NCBI GenBank assembly: GCA_016721465.1
Contig: JADKIA010000003.1
Coordinates: forward strand, 310,001 to 374,000
Source: Ideonella sp.
GTDB taxonomy: Bacteria; Pseudomonadota; Gammaproteobacteria; Burkholderiales; Burkholderiaceae_C
Direction of reading: 5' to 3'
DNA: 64,000 bases
Shown: in pieces, positions 44,993 to 53,371 of the stretch
How the letters are laid out: each line of letters begins with the position of its first letter
How positions within the stretch are numbered: position 1 is the first letter of the stretch
Made by a program: the position numbers and the translations under genes
Notes under the pieces: generated by a model
Database searches by the model: none
What the model was told of the DNA's origin: nothing
Seen by the model: the letters and a program-made list of their open reading frames with translations, nothing else

Positions 44993-45717
44993 GCCTGGGC
45001 CCTCGCGGCCATGGCCTGCTCGAAGAACCGCGCCACCCAGCCCCACACCAGCGCCGCGTCCACCGGCTGCGCCACCTGCGCACGGCCACGCGCCAATGCG
45101 GCTTCGCCCAGCTCGGGCGCCAGCGCGTCGAGCAACTCGTCCATGAAGGCGCGGCTGAACTCGGGGTGGTACTGCAGCGCCAGGATGTGCCGGCCCAGCG
45201 TGTAGCCGCCCACCGGGCAATCGGCATCACCGCCCAGCACCTGGGCGCCGGGCGGGGGCGTGGCCACCTGCTCGTCGTGCGCGGCGTAGAGGGTGATGCG
45301 GGCCTGAGGCGGCTGCATCCACGGCGCGGTGCCGTTGAGCGTGGTGGTCACCGTGCCCACGCGCAGGCCCGGCGCCGACGCCGACACTCGGCCCCCCAGC
45401 GCCGTGGCGATGGCCTGGTGGCCGAAGCACAGGCCCAGCATGGGCATGCGGCGCTCGTGCTGTTCGCGCAGGCGCTGCAGCAGGGGGCCGATCCAGGGGT
45501 GGTCGTCGTGCACCGAGGCCGGGCTGCCGGTGATCACCAGGCCGTCATAGGCGCTCAGGTCGTCGGGCCACTGGCCCTGGCTGACGCGCCAGGTGTCGAA
45601 TTGCCAGTCCCGGTGCCAGCGCTGCAACGCGGCGGCCACCTTGGCGCCATCGTCGGGGTGGCGGTCAACAAAGGGCAAGTCGCCTTCAAAGGGCGTGAGG
45701 ACGGCGAATCGTTTCAT
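44989..45717 (-). CDS. Class I glutamine amidotransferase-like protein
   Basis: A 242-residue stand-alone amidotransferase domain starting MKRFAVLTPFEGDLP. It has the nucleophile in MLGLCFGHQ (Cys about residue 97), VITGSPASV as the oxyanion strand and the catalytic His/Glu in QYHPEFS. Relatives include GMP-synthase-like proteins and gamma-glutamyl hydrolases of polyamine catabolism (PuuD is a different but analogous hydrolase). Because aldehyde dehydrogenase and aminotransferase genes follow, hydrolysis of a gamma-glutamyl or amide compound that opens the pathway is the simplest reading. It is first in the operon; no dedicated regulator is adjacent. Confidence 0.87.
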   Translation of the reverse strand: MKRFAVLTPFEGDLPFVDRHPDDGAKVAAALQRWHRDWQFDTWRVSQGQWPDDLSAYDGLVITGSPASVHDDHPWIGPLLQRLREQHERRMPMLGLCFGHQAIATALGGRVSASAPGLRVGTVTTTLNGTAPWMQPPQARITLYAAHDEQVATPPPGAQVLGGDADCPVGGYTLGRHILALQYHPEFSRAFMDELLDALAPELGEAALARGRAQVAQPVDAALVWGWVARFFEQAMAARAQA

Positions 45718-45813
45718 GGCGCCGCCATCCTAGGCAGGCGGCGCATCGGGCGCTATCGCCGTTTCGCAGACGCCTTGTCGGGAATGCCCGGGGCCCATCG
45801 GCCCGGCAGTGCA

Positions 45814-47871
45814 CTACAGCCCGCGTTTGGCCTGGGTCAGCAGCGTGGCCACCTCGGTGGAGACCTGTGCGAAACGCGAGCGCGAGCCGATGAGTCGCTC
45901 GGCTTCGCCATAGGCACCCGAGTTGATGCGCTTGGCCACGCCGCCGGCCTCGCGGTGGAACTCGGCATGCCGCTCGGTCAACTCGATGAAGCGCGGCTTG
46001 TGGCCCCACTGCTTGCCGCCCGGGCCATGGATCCACTGGCCCAGCGGGCACTGGTCGTCCTTGCAGAGCGTGTCGGCATCCAGGCGCTCGCGTTCGGCGA
46101 TCGCACGGCGCAGCTTCACCTTCCATTGGCGGTGGGCGTCGATGGCCTTGTCGAAATCGAAGTCGGCTGGCGCCACGACGGCGGCCACGCGGTGCACCGC
46201 ATGGCCCTGGGGCAGGCGGAAGCGGGCCACGTCCAATTGCAGCGTGCGGGCCTGGTCCTGCATGGCGTTGGCGGCCGCAGCCGTCTGTTCCACCATGGCG
46301 GCGTTCTGCTGGGTCATGCGGTCCAGTTCGGTCACGGCCGCGCCGATCTGGTTGACGCCGGCGGCCTGCTCCTTGGCACCGGTGGCGATCTCGCCCATCA
46401 GTTGGTTCACGCGCATGGCGCTGCCGACGATTTCCTGGATGGTGTCACCGGCCTCGCGCACGATGTTGGCGCCCGTGGCCACTTTTTCGACGCTGGCGCC
46501 AATCAGGGCCTTGATCTCGCGCGCCGAATCGGCCGAGCGGCCGGCCAGTGCGCGCACCTCCTGGGCCACCACGGCAAAGCCGCGGCCGGCCTCGCCGGCT
46601 CGGGCGGCTTCCACCGCCGCGTTCAGCGCCAGGATGTTGGTCTGGAAGGCGATGCCGTCGATGGTGCCGATGATGTCGCCGATGCGTGCCGAGGCGGTGT
46701 GGATGTCCTGCATGGTGCTCACCATCTGCGACATCACCTGCCCGCCCCGCTGGGCCACCTGCGCATTGCTCTTGGCCAGCGTGGCGGCCTCCTGCACCTG
46801 GTCGGCGGTGTTGGTGACCGTGGCCGAGATCTGCTCCATGGCCGAGGCCGATTGCTCGAGGTTGGCCGCGGTCTGCTCGGTGCGGCCATGCAGGTCCTGG
46901 GCGCCCGAGGCGATCTCACTGCTGCTGTGCCCGATGTCGGTGCTGGCCTCGCGCACCTGCTGCACCATGTCGCACAGCGATTCCTGCATCGCGCGCACGC
47001 TGTTCATCAGGTTGGCGGCCTCGTCGCGCCCCCAGGGCGAGGGGGAGGTCGTCAGGTCGCCTTCGGTCATGGCCTTGAGGTGCCGCTCGGTCTCGCGCAA
47101 GCCGCCGCGCATCACCAGGTAGAAGCAGTGGTTGGCGTAGCCGCCCAGCACGATCGCCAGCAGCAGGACGACGGCTGCGGCGCTGGCATCGTGCAGCGAC
47201 GCGTTGCGCGTGTCGTCGACATAGATGCCGGCGCCCACGATCCAGCCCCAGGGCTCGAAGCCCATCACGTACGAGACCTTGTCGACGGGCTTGTCGCTGC
47301 CGGGCCTGGACCACTGGTAGGCCACGAAGCCGGCCTTCTGGCGCTTGACCGTGTCGACGAAGGCCATGAACAGGGCCAGGCCGTTGGGGTCCTTGTTGCC
47401 CGAGACGTCGGTGCCGTTGAGTTCGGGCTTGACCGGGTGCATCACCATGCGCGGACCCATGTCGTTGATCCACAGGTAGTTGCCGTCGCCGAAGCGCATG
47501 GCGGCCACGGTCTTGGCGGCCAGGCTCTGCGCCTGCTCGCGGGTGAGCTTGCCGGAGGCCTCTTGCGCCTGGGCCCAGGCCAGCACGCCATGGGCGGCCT
47601 GCACCTGCTGCTGCACGCCCTGGCCGCGCACGTCCAGTTCGCGTTGGTTGCCGGCCCAGACCTGCCAGAGCACCAGCGCCAGCATGGGCAGCAGCAGCAG
47701 CACGGTGACGATGCTGGATTTGGTGCGGAAGCCCAGCAGCCGGAACAGCCGTACCCCCGGGGCCCAGATGCCGTGGTGGGCGAAGAACCCGTCGTTGAAC
47801 GGTGCCGGATCGCGGGCGGCGGCGGACGGGGTGTGAACTGCTGAGGTCATGGCGTTTGCTGCACGGTTCAT
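45814..47871 (-). CDS. Methyl-accepting chemotaxis protein with Cache sensor and CZB zinc-binding domain
   Basis: A 685-residue chemoreceptor. It has two membrane helices (about residues 52-70 and 235-255) around a single-Cache domain (RFGDGNYLWINDMGPRMVMHP, a pattern of sCache_2 domains) and a HAMP region. The signalling hairpin has the tip EAARAGEAGRGFAVVAQEVRAL and lacks a CheR-tethering pentapeptide. A CZB domain (about residues 560-660) has DFDKAIDAHRQWK, CPLGQWIH and HAEFHREA with its zinc ligands. CZB domains act as hypochlorite or zinc sensors on chemoreceptors. It starts ATG 47871 (weak ribosome site; ATG 47850 possible) and is divergent from the M14-like gene. Confidence 0.92.
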   Translation of the reverse strand: MNRAANAMTSAVHTPSAAARDPAPFNDGFFAHHGIWAPGVRLFRLLGFRTKSSIVTVLLLLPMLALVLWQVWAGNQRELDVRGQGVQQQVQAAHGVLAWAQAQEASGKLTREQAQSLAAKTVAAMRFGDGNYLWINDMGPRMVMHPVKPELNGTDVSGNKDPNGLALFMAFVDTVKRQKAGFVAYQWSRPGSDKPVDKVSYVMGFEPWGWIVGAGIYVDDTRNASLHDASAAAVVLLLAIVLGGYANHCFYLVMRGGLRETERHLKAMTEGDLTTSPSPWGRDEAANLMNSVRAMQESLCDMVQQVREASTDIGHSSSEIASGAQDLHGRTEQTAANLEQSASAMEQISATVTNTADQVQEAATLAKSNAQVAQRGGQVMSQMVSTMQDIHTASARIGDIIGTIDGIAFQTNILALNAAVEAARAGEAGRGFAVVAQEVRALAGRSADSAREIKALIGASVEKVATGANIVREAGDTIQEIVGSAMRVNQLMGEIATGAKEQAAGVNQIGAAVTELDRMTQQNAAMVEQTAAAANAMQDQARTLQLDVARFRLPQGHAVHRVAAVVAPADFDFDKAIDAHRQWKVKLRRAIAERERLDADTLCKDDQCPLGQWIHGPGGKQWGHKPRFIELTERHAEFHREAGGVAKRINSGAYGEAERLIGSRSRFAQVSTEVATLLTQAKRGL

Positions 47872-48000
47872 GGGAGGCTGGGTCGTTCATGAGCGTATTT
47901 GGTGCATCGAGAGTCGATCGACGGAACAACAGGGTGAAAGCGCCGCAAAGCGCCTTGTGCGGCCGATAGACTGGTTGCCCATGTGTTTTGGGATTTCCGC

Positions 48001-49098
48001 ATGACTGCCGACCCTGTGCTGCCCTTGTTTTCGCCCGACTTCGACAGCGCGCGCCGACTCTGGCTGGCGCTCGCGGCCGAGCGTGGCCTGGCCGTGCAAA
48101 GCCATGTGCATCCGCTGTGCGGCCCGGCTGGCGAGGTGCTGGCGGTGGACGTGGTGCGCGAGGGCCCGGCCGACGCGGCCAGGGTGCTGCTCACCACCAG
48201 CGCGGTGCACGGCGTCGAGGGCCACGGCGGCTGCGCCATCCAGGCCGGGCTGTTGCGCCAAGGTGCCGAGTTGCTGGGCGGGCATCCCACCGACACGGCC
48301 ATCGTCCATGTGCATGCCATCAACCCGCATGGCTTTGCCTGGGGCCGCCGGGTGACCAACGAGAACGTCGACCTGAACCGCAACTTCGTCGACTTCGGCC
48401 AGCCCCTGCCCGGGCACCCCGACTACGCCGCGATCCATGGCCTGCTGCTGCCGGCGCGATGGCCGCCCACGGCAGAGAACGAGGCCGAGCTGAGTGCCCG
48501 GCTCGACGCCATGGGACCGCGCCGCGCGCAGATGGCGGTGACCAAAGGCCAGCACACCCACGCCGATGGCATGTACTTCGGCGGGTGCGAGCCCACCTGG
48601 AGTGCCCGCGTCTTTCGCGAGGTATTGCGTCGCCACACCGCCGGCTGCCAGCACCTGGCCTGGATCGACCTGCATTCGGGGCTGGGCCCCTTCGGCGTGG
48701 GCGAACGCATCTTTGCCGCCTTCGATGCGGCCGCCTTGCCGCGTGCGCGGCAGTGGTGGGGCGAACAGGTCACGTCGGTCGAGGCCGGCAGCTCCACCAG
48801 CATCCCCATGACCGGGCCCATCCAGTGGGCCGTGGCCGACGAATGCCCGCAGGTGGCGTACACCGGCATCTGCCTGGAATACGGCACGCTGCCCTTGCCG
48901 CAAATGCTCATGGCCTTGCGCGCCGACCATTGGCTGCACCAGCACCCCGAGGCCGATGCCGCATTGGCGGCCACGATCCGGCGCGACCTCCGCGATGCCT
49001 TCTACCCCGACACCGATGCCTGGAAGCGGCAGGTGTGGGTGCAGGGCCTGCAGGCCGCGCAACAGGCGGTGGCCGGGCTGCGGGGTCTGGCGCCATGA
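48001..49098 (+). CDS. DUF2817 / M14-like zinc carboxypeptidase
   Basis: A 365-residue cytoplasmic or exported metal-dependent hydrolase starting at ATG 48001; no signal peptide is seen. The M14-like zinc site is HxxE in TSAVHGVEGH and His in WIDLHSGLG. ENVDLNRNF (Asn-Arg) binds the substrate carboxylate, and the general base is in CLEYGT. Members of DUF2817 cleave or deacylate terminal amino acids; the substrate is unknown. It is coupled to an AraC-type regulator gene by an ATGA overlap, suggesting one inducible scavenging unit. Confidence 0.85.
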   Translation: MTADPVLPLFSPDFDSARRLWLALAAERGLAVQSHVHPLCGPAGEVLAVDVVREGPADAARVLLTTSAVHGVEGHGGCAIQAGLLRQGAELLGGHPTDTAIVHVHAINPHGFAWGRRVTNENVDLNRNFVDFGQPLPGHPDYAAIHGLLLPARWPPTAENEAELSARLDAMGPRRAQMAVTKGQHTHADGMYFGGCEPTWSARVFREVLRRHTAGCQHLAWIDLHSGLGPFGVGERIFAAFDAAALPRARQWWGEQVTSVEAGSSTSIPMTGPIQWAVADECPQVAYTGICLEYGTLPLPQMLMALRADHWLHQHPEADAALAATIRRDLRDAFYPDTDAWKRQVWVQGLQAAQQAVAGLRGLAP

Positions 49099-50090
49099 GC
49101 CTGGCCTCTGCGGGCGCGGAGCGGTCGTGGCAGCGGCTGCTGCACACCACCGATCTGGACCAGCATGCCCGCGCGCAGCCGGGCTGGGCGCTGCACTACG
49201 AGCAGTTGTCTGCGGGCCGCTTCGGCGGCCTGGTGCACCACGTGCAGCTGCCCGGCACGCGGCTGGTGCATGAGCATTGCGACGTGGCCGTGCGCCAGCG
49301 CGGCAGCCTGGGCGCCGGGCACTACGGCTTCGCGATGCCCTTGCAGGCGGGCGCGCAGCCGGCCATCTTCAATGGCCAGCGCGTGGACAGTGACGCGATC
49401 ATGCTGGGCAGTGCGGCCGAAATCGACCTGTGCACGCCCGAGCACTTCAGCCTGGTGGGCGTGGTGGTCGAGGCCGAACTGCTCAACCCGCTGTGGCAGC
49501 AGATGTACGGCCGGCCGCCATCGGCGTGGATCGAGTCGCAGCTGGTGGTGCCGGCCCGCGCGGGCCTGGCCGCCGAACTGCGCGCCTGCCACCTGCGGGT
49601 GATGCACGACGCCGGCGCGATGCTGGGCACGTCGGCCGAGGGCGGACGGACGGCGTCCGCCGTCTCGGTCGACGACTCGGCCGCACGCCAATTGCGCGAC
49701 GCCCTGCTGATCGAGTGGTTCGAGGCACTGCCCGACAGCATCGACACCTCGGCGCTGCCCACCTCGCTGGCCCGCAAACGCCTGGTGGACCAGGCCTGCG
49801 CGCTGATGCTGTCGCAGGCCGACGAGCCCTTGTCGATGCTGGAGGTGTGCCGCCGCGTGGGCACCAGCCGGCGCAAGCTGAACTACTGCTTTCACGACGT
49901 GCTGGGCAGCAGTCCGGTGAAGTACCTGCGAGCGGTGCGGCTCAATGGCGTTCGGCGCGACTTGCTGGCCACGGCCGCGACGGTGCAGGACGCCGCCGCG
50001 CGCTGGGGCTTCTGGCACCTGGGGCAGCTGTCGCGCGACTACAAGCGGCAGTTCGGGGAGCTGCCTTCGGCCACGCTGAAGCGGCGCTGA
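49095..50090 (+). CDS. AraC-family transcriptional regulator
   Basis: A 331-residue regulator from ATG 49095, overlapping the peptidase-like gene's stop. The N-terminal ~215 residues form a cupin-like ligand-binding region of the kind seen in EutR-related regulators (SAGRFGGLVHHVQLPGTRLVHE). The C-terminal ~100 residues hold two helix-turn-helix units. The first is SMLEVCRRVGTSRRKLNYCFHDVLGSSP-type text. The second lies at TVQDAAARWGFWHLGQLSRDYKRQFGELP, the AraC signature. It probably controls its own operon and may also act on the divergent or convergent genes nearby. Confidence 0.9.
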   Translation: MSLASAGAERSWQRLLHTTDLDQHARAQPGWALHYEQLSAGRFGGLVHHVQLPGTRLVHEHCDVAVRQRGSLGAGHYGFAMPLQAGAQPAIFNGQRVDSDAIMLGSAAEIDLCTPEHFSLVGVVVEAELLNPLWQQMYGRPPSAWIESQLVVPARAGLAAELRACHLRVMHDAGAMLGTSAEGGRTASAVSVDDSAARQLRDALLIEWFEALPDSIDTSALPTSLARKRLVDQACALMLSQADEPLSMLEVCRRVGTSRRKLNYCFHDVLGSSPVKYLRAVRLNGVRRDLLATAATVQDAAARWGFWHLGQLSRDYKRQFGELPSATLKRR

Positions 50091-50102
50091 GGTGCCGAGG
50101 GC

Positions 50103-51563
50103 TCACGCCGCCATCGGCGGTGGCACGAAGGCGCGGTAATCGTCTTCCAGCCAGCGCGCAAAACGCAGGCACACCGGGTCACCGAAGGCCGGGCCGATCA
50201 CCTGCGCACCGATGGGCAGGCCGTCCGGTGACAGGCCGATGGGCACGGCCGTGGCGGGCAGCCCCACCAGGCCCGGGTAGCCGGCCCAGAACATCTGCGT
50301 GGTGTGCGGCTGCGCACGGCCGTTGACCTGCAGCATGCGCTCCCAGCGGTAGCCCTGGTGGTCGTGAACGATGGCGGGCGTGGCGGCGATGGGGCAGATG
50401 AGCAGGTCCCACGACTCAAAGAACTGGTGCCACTGGCGGCGCAGGCGGGCACGGGCTTCATCGAGCTGCAGCCAGCGGCGATGCGTCATGGTCTGACCGC
50501 GCCACTGCGCGCCCGGGAATTCGCGGGCGTCCTCGGGATGGGCCTGCGCGCTTTGCAGCGCCTGCGCAAACTCGGCATCGCTCAGGTGACCGCACAGCGC
50601 CGAACGCAGCAGCGGCACGAAGACGCGCCAGCATTCCTCGCTGTCCACCGGGCGGGCATCGGTGCCGACGGTGAGGCCCTGCCGGCGCAGGAAGTCGGCC
50701 AGGTCGTCCATCGCTTGGCGGATGCAGCCGTCCACCTCGGCGCGCGGGTCGTCGTTGACCACCGCCACGCGCAGGCGCTGCGCCGGCAGGCCGGCGTCGC
50801 GCCAAACCGCCGGAGTGCGCCCCATCGGGCCGAAGGCGCTCAAGGGCGAGGACAGCAGGTCCATGGCCAGCGTCAGGTCGTGCGCGCTGCGTGCCAGCGG
50901 GCCGGCCACGCCGATGTCGGTGGCATCGGCGCACTCGTCGCCGGGCAATTCATGGCCCGCGAGCGGCACCACGCCCCAGGTGGGCTTGTGGCCCCAAACG
51001 CCGCAGTAGTGCGCCGGGTTGCGGATCGACGAGCCGATGTCGCTGCCCAACTCCAGCGCGCCCAGGCCCGCGGCCAGCGCCGCTGCCGCGCCGCCGGACG
51101 AGCCACCGGGCGAGCGTTGCAGGTCCCAGGGGTTGTTGGACGTGCCGTAGACCGGGTTGAAGCTCTGCCAGTCGGCCAGTGCCACCGGCACGTTGGTCTT
51201 GCCGTAGACCACGGCGCCGGCATCGATCAGGCGCTGCACTGCCACCGCCGTGTGGGTGGCGATGTTGTGGCGTTGCGCCTCGAAGCCCCAGGTGGTGGGC
51301 AGGCCGGCCAGGTCGAAGGATTCCTTCACCGTCATTGGCAGGCCATGCAAGGGGCCCAACGATTCGCCGCGCGCCATGGCGGCATCGGCGTCGCGCGCGC
51401 GACGCAGCGCGCGGTCGGTGTCCAGCACCACCACGGCGTTCAGTGCCGGGTTGAGCCGCGCCACGCGGTCCAGGTGGTGCTGCAGCAGTTCCACCGACGA
51501 GAGCTCGCGGCGGCGCAGGCGCTGGCCCATTTCGGCGGCGGACAGCAGGGCGATGTCGGTCAT
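50103..51563 (-). CDS. Amidase (amidase signature family), first copy
   Basis: Hydrolyses an amide to acid plus ammonia or amine. The 486-residue product starts at ATG 51563. The Ser-cisSer-Lys triad is visible: Lys in LPMTVKESFDLAG, cis-Ser and nucleophile Ser in SPGGSSGGAAAALAAGLG and ELGSDIGSSIRNPAHYCGV. It is convergent with the AraC gene (12 bp). It is divergent from a second amidase at 51780 with 216 bp between, a likely shared control region. Members act on arylamides, indoleacetamide or N-carbamoyl compounds; specificity is not readable. Confidence 0.9.
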   Translation of the reverse strand: MTDIALLSAAEMGQRLRRRELSSVELLQHHLDRVARLNPALNAVVVLDTDRALRRARDADAAMARGESLGPLHGLPMTVKESFDLAGLPTTWGFEAQRHNIATHTAVAVQRLIDAGAVVYGKTNVPVALADWQSFNPVYGTSNNPWDLQRSPGGSSGGAAAALAAGLGALELGSDIGSSIRNPAHYCGVWGHKPTWGVVPLAGHELPGDECADATDIGVAGPLARSAHDLTLAMDLLSSPLSAFGPMGRTPAVWRDAGLPAQRLRVAVVNDDPRAEVDGCIRQAMDDLADFLRRQGLTVGTDARPVDSEECWRVFVPLLRSALCGHLSDAEFAQALQSAQAHPEDAREFPGAQWRGQTMTHRRWLQLDEARARLRRQWHQFFESWDLLICPIAATPAIVHDHQGYRWERMLQVNGRAQPHTTQMFWAGYPGLVGLPATAVPIGLSPDGLPIGAQVIGPAFGDPVCLRFARWLEDDYRAFVPPPMAA

Positions 51564-51779
51564 GGTGTCGGGTTCGGGCGCGTGGAGTTGCGGGCATCGT
51601 ACGCACGCGCCGCCGGATGCGGTAGCCCGATTGCGCAACGCTCGGCGCGGGTTTGTCCGCAGCCCCGCGTCGCAGCAAGGGGGCACGAACATGGCAGCAT
51701 CGACCGCGAAGACCCCGATGCGTGTTTGCCGAATCTTGATAGCCGGGACCCGCCCGGCCTTGCCACACTGCGAGAGCGC

Positions 51780-53255
51780 ATGAGCACCGTTGCCGAGCCC
51801 CCCGTCGACCCGACCACCGATCCGATCACCGATCTGGACGCGCACGCGCTGTCGCAGGCCATCCACGCGCGCACGCTGTCCTGCCGCGAGGTGATGCAGG
51901 CCTATCTGGCGCGCATCCACCGGCTCAATCCCCGCTTCGCCGCCATCGTCAACCTGGCGGCGGACGACGCCCTGCTGCGGCAGGCCGACGAATGCGATGC
52001 GGAGTTGGCGCAGGGCCGGTCGCGCGGCTGGATGCATGGCCTGCCTCAGGCGATCAAGGACACAGGGCATGCGGTCGGCTTCCCCACCACCTTCGGCTCG
52101 CCCTTGCTCAAGCACGCGATGCCAGCCACGGACAGCGTGATGACGGCGCGCATGAAGGCCGCCGGCTGCATCGTGCTGGGCAAGACCAACATGCCCGAGT
52201 TCGGCCTGGGCTCGCACACCTACAACCCGCTGTTTGGCGCCACTGGCAATGCCTGGGACACCGCCGTGAGTGCCGGCGGCTCCAGCGGCGGCGCGGCGGT
52301 GTGCCTGGCGCAGCGCCTGTTGCCGGTGGCCGATGGCTCCGATTTCATGGGCTCGCTGCGCAACCCGGCCGGCTGGAACCATGTCTTCGGCATGCGCCCG
52401 AGCCAGGGCCGCATCCCGGCTTGGCCCAAGCCGGAATTGTTCGTGAGTCAACTGGGCATCGAAGGGCCGATGGCGCGCAACGTGCGCGATCTGGCGCAGC
52501 TGCTGTCCACGCAGTGCGGGCACGACCTGCGAGCGCCGCTGTCCATCGCGCAGTGCGCGCAAAGTTTCGTGCCGCAAGGCGAGCCTTCGGTGCGCGGCCT
52601 GCGCATCGGCTGGCTGGGTGATCTGGCCGGCCACCTGGCCATGGAAGCCGGCGTGCTGGACGTGTGCGAACGCGCCTTGCAGCGCCTGGCCGACGCGGGC
52701 GCCGTCGTCGAACCTGCGGCACTGGGCTTCGACGCCGACCGCGTCTGGCAGGCCTGGCTGCTGTGGCGGCGCGCACTGGTGGCGCCGGCGGTGGCGGCCG
52801 CGCTGGCCAATGGCGGCACGCGCGACCAGATCAAGCCCGAGGCGCTGTGGGAGCACGACCAGGCCGCCGGTCTGAGCTGCACCGATTTCATGCAGGCGGC
52901 CCAGGTGCGCAGCGCCTTCTATGCGCACCTGCTTGGGCTGTTCGATCGCTTCGACGCACTGGCCCTGCCGGTGGCCCAGGTCTGGCCCTTTGCGATGGCG
53001 CAGCATTGGCCCAAAGTGGTGGCCGGCCGCGCCATGGACACCTACCACCGCTGGATGGAGACCACGATCTACGCCACCTTCGCTGGTGCACCCGCCCTCA
53101 GCGTGCCCGCCGGTTTCGATGCCGGCGGGCGCTGGCCCATGGGGCTGCAACTGATCGGCAAGCCGCAGGGCGATGCCGATCTGCTGCGTCTGGCGGCGGG
53201 CTACGAGGCCTTGATCCCGGAGCTGCTGCGGCGCCGCCCGCCGGTGCCCCATTGA
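51780..53255 (+). CDS. Amidase (amidase signature family), second copy
   Basis: A 491-residue paralogous amidase from ATG 51780. It shows LPQAIKDTGHAVGFPTT (Lys), SAGGSSGGAAVCLAQRLLP and DGSDFMGSLRNPAGWNHVFGMRPSQGR, the usual triad. It differs from the first amidase in an insert of about 20 residues around LSCTDFMQAAQVRSAF and a longer N-terminal leader (TVAEPPVDPTTDPITDLD). It precedes a peptide-type ABC importer operon by 116 bp, so the transported compound may be an amide or N-acylated product cleaved here. Confidence 0.9.
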   Translation: MSTVAEPPVDPTTDPITDLDAHALSQAIHARTLSCREVMQAYLARIHRLNPRFAAIVNLAADDALLRQADECDAELAQGRSRGWMHGLPQAIKDTGHAVGFPTTFGSPLLKHAMPATDSVMTARMKAAGCIVLGKTNMPEFGLGSHTYNPLFGATGNAWDTAVSAGGSSGGAAVCLAQRLLPVADGSDFMGSLRNPAGWNHVFGMRPSQGRIPAWPKPELFVSQLGIEGPMARNVRDLAQLLSTQCGHDLRAPLSIAQCAQSFVPQGEPSVRGLRIGWLGDLAGHLAMEAGVLDVCERALQRLADAGAVVEPAALGFDADRVWQAWLLWRRALVAPAVAAALANGGTRDQIKPEALWEHDQAAGLSCTDFMQAAQVRSAFYAHLLGLFDRFDALALPVAQVWPFAMAQHWPKVVAGRAMDTYHRWMETTIYATFAGAPALSVPAGFDAGGRWPMGLQLIGKPQGDADLLRLAAGYEALIPELLRRRPPVPH

Positions 53256-53371
53256 AGCGGGTGTTTGCCCTGATCGGTCCCGTCTGCACCACCCACCACA
53301 ATCGGGCATCGGCCGAGGCAAGCCCTGGCATACCGATTGCAAGCAATTCCCCGAAACATTGAAAGGTCCCC

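Noticed and set aside
42093..45230. Single fused aminotransferase-aldehyde dehydrogenase protein of 1045 residues on the minus strand
   Set aside because: Upstream of ATG 43472 this frame is out of phase with the aldehyde dehydrogenase. Only the aminotransferase part is real; the open extension is a shadow.
45166..47844. 892-codon plus-strand open frame opposite the chemoreceptor
   Set aside because: No motif or ribosome site. The minus strand encodes a complete Cache-HAMP-MCP-CZB receptor.
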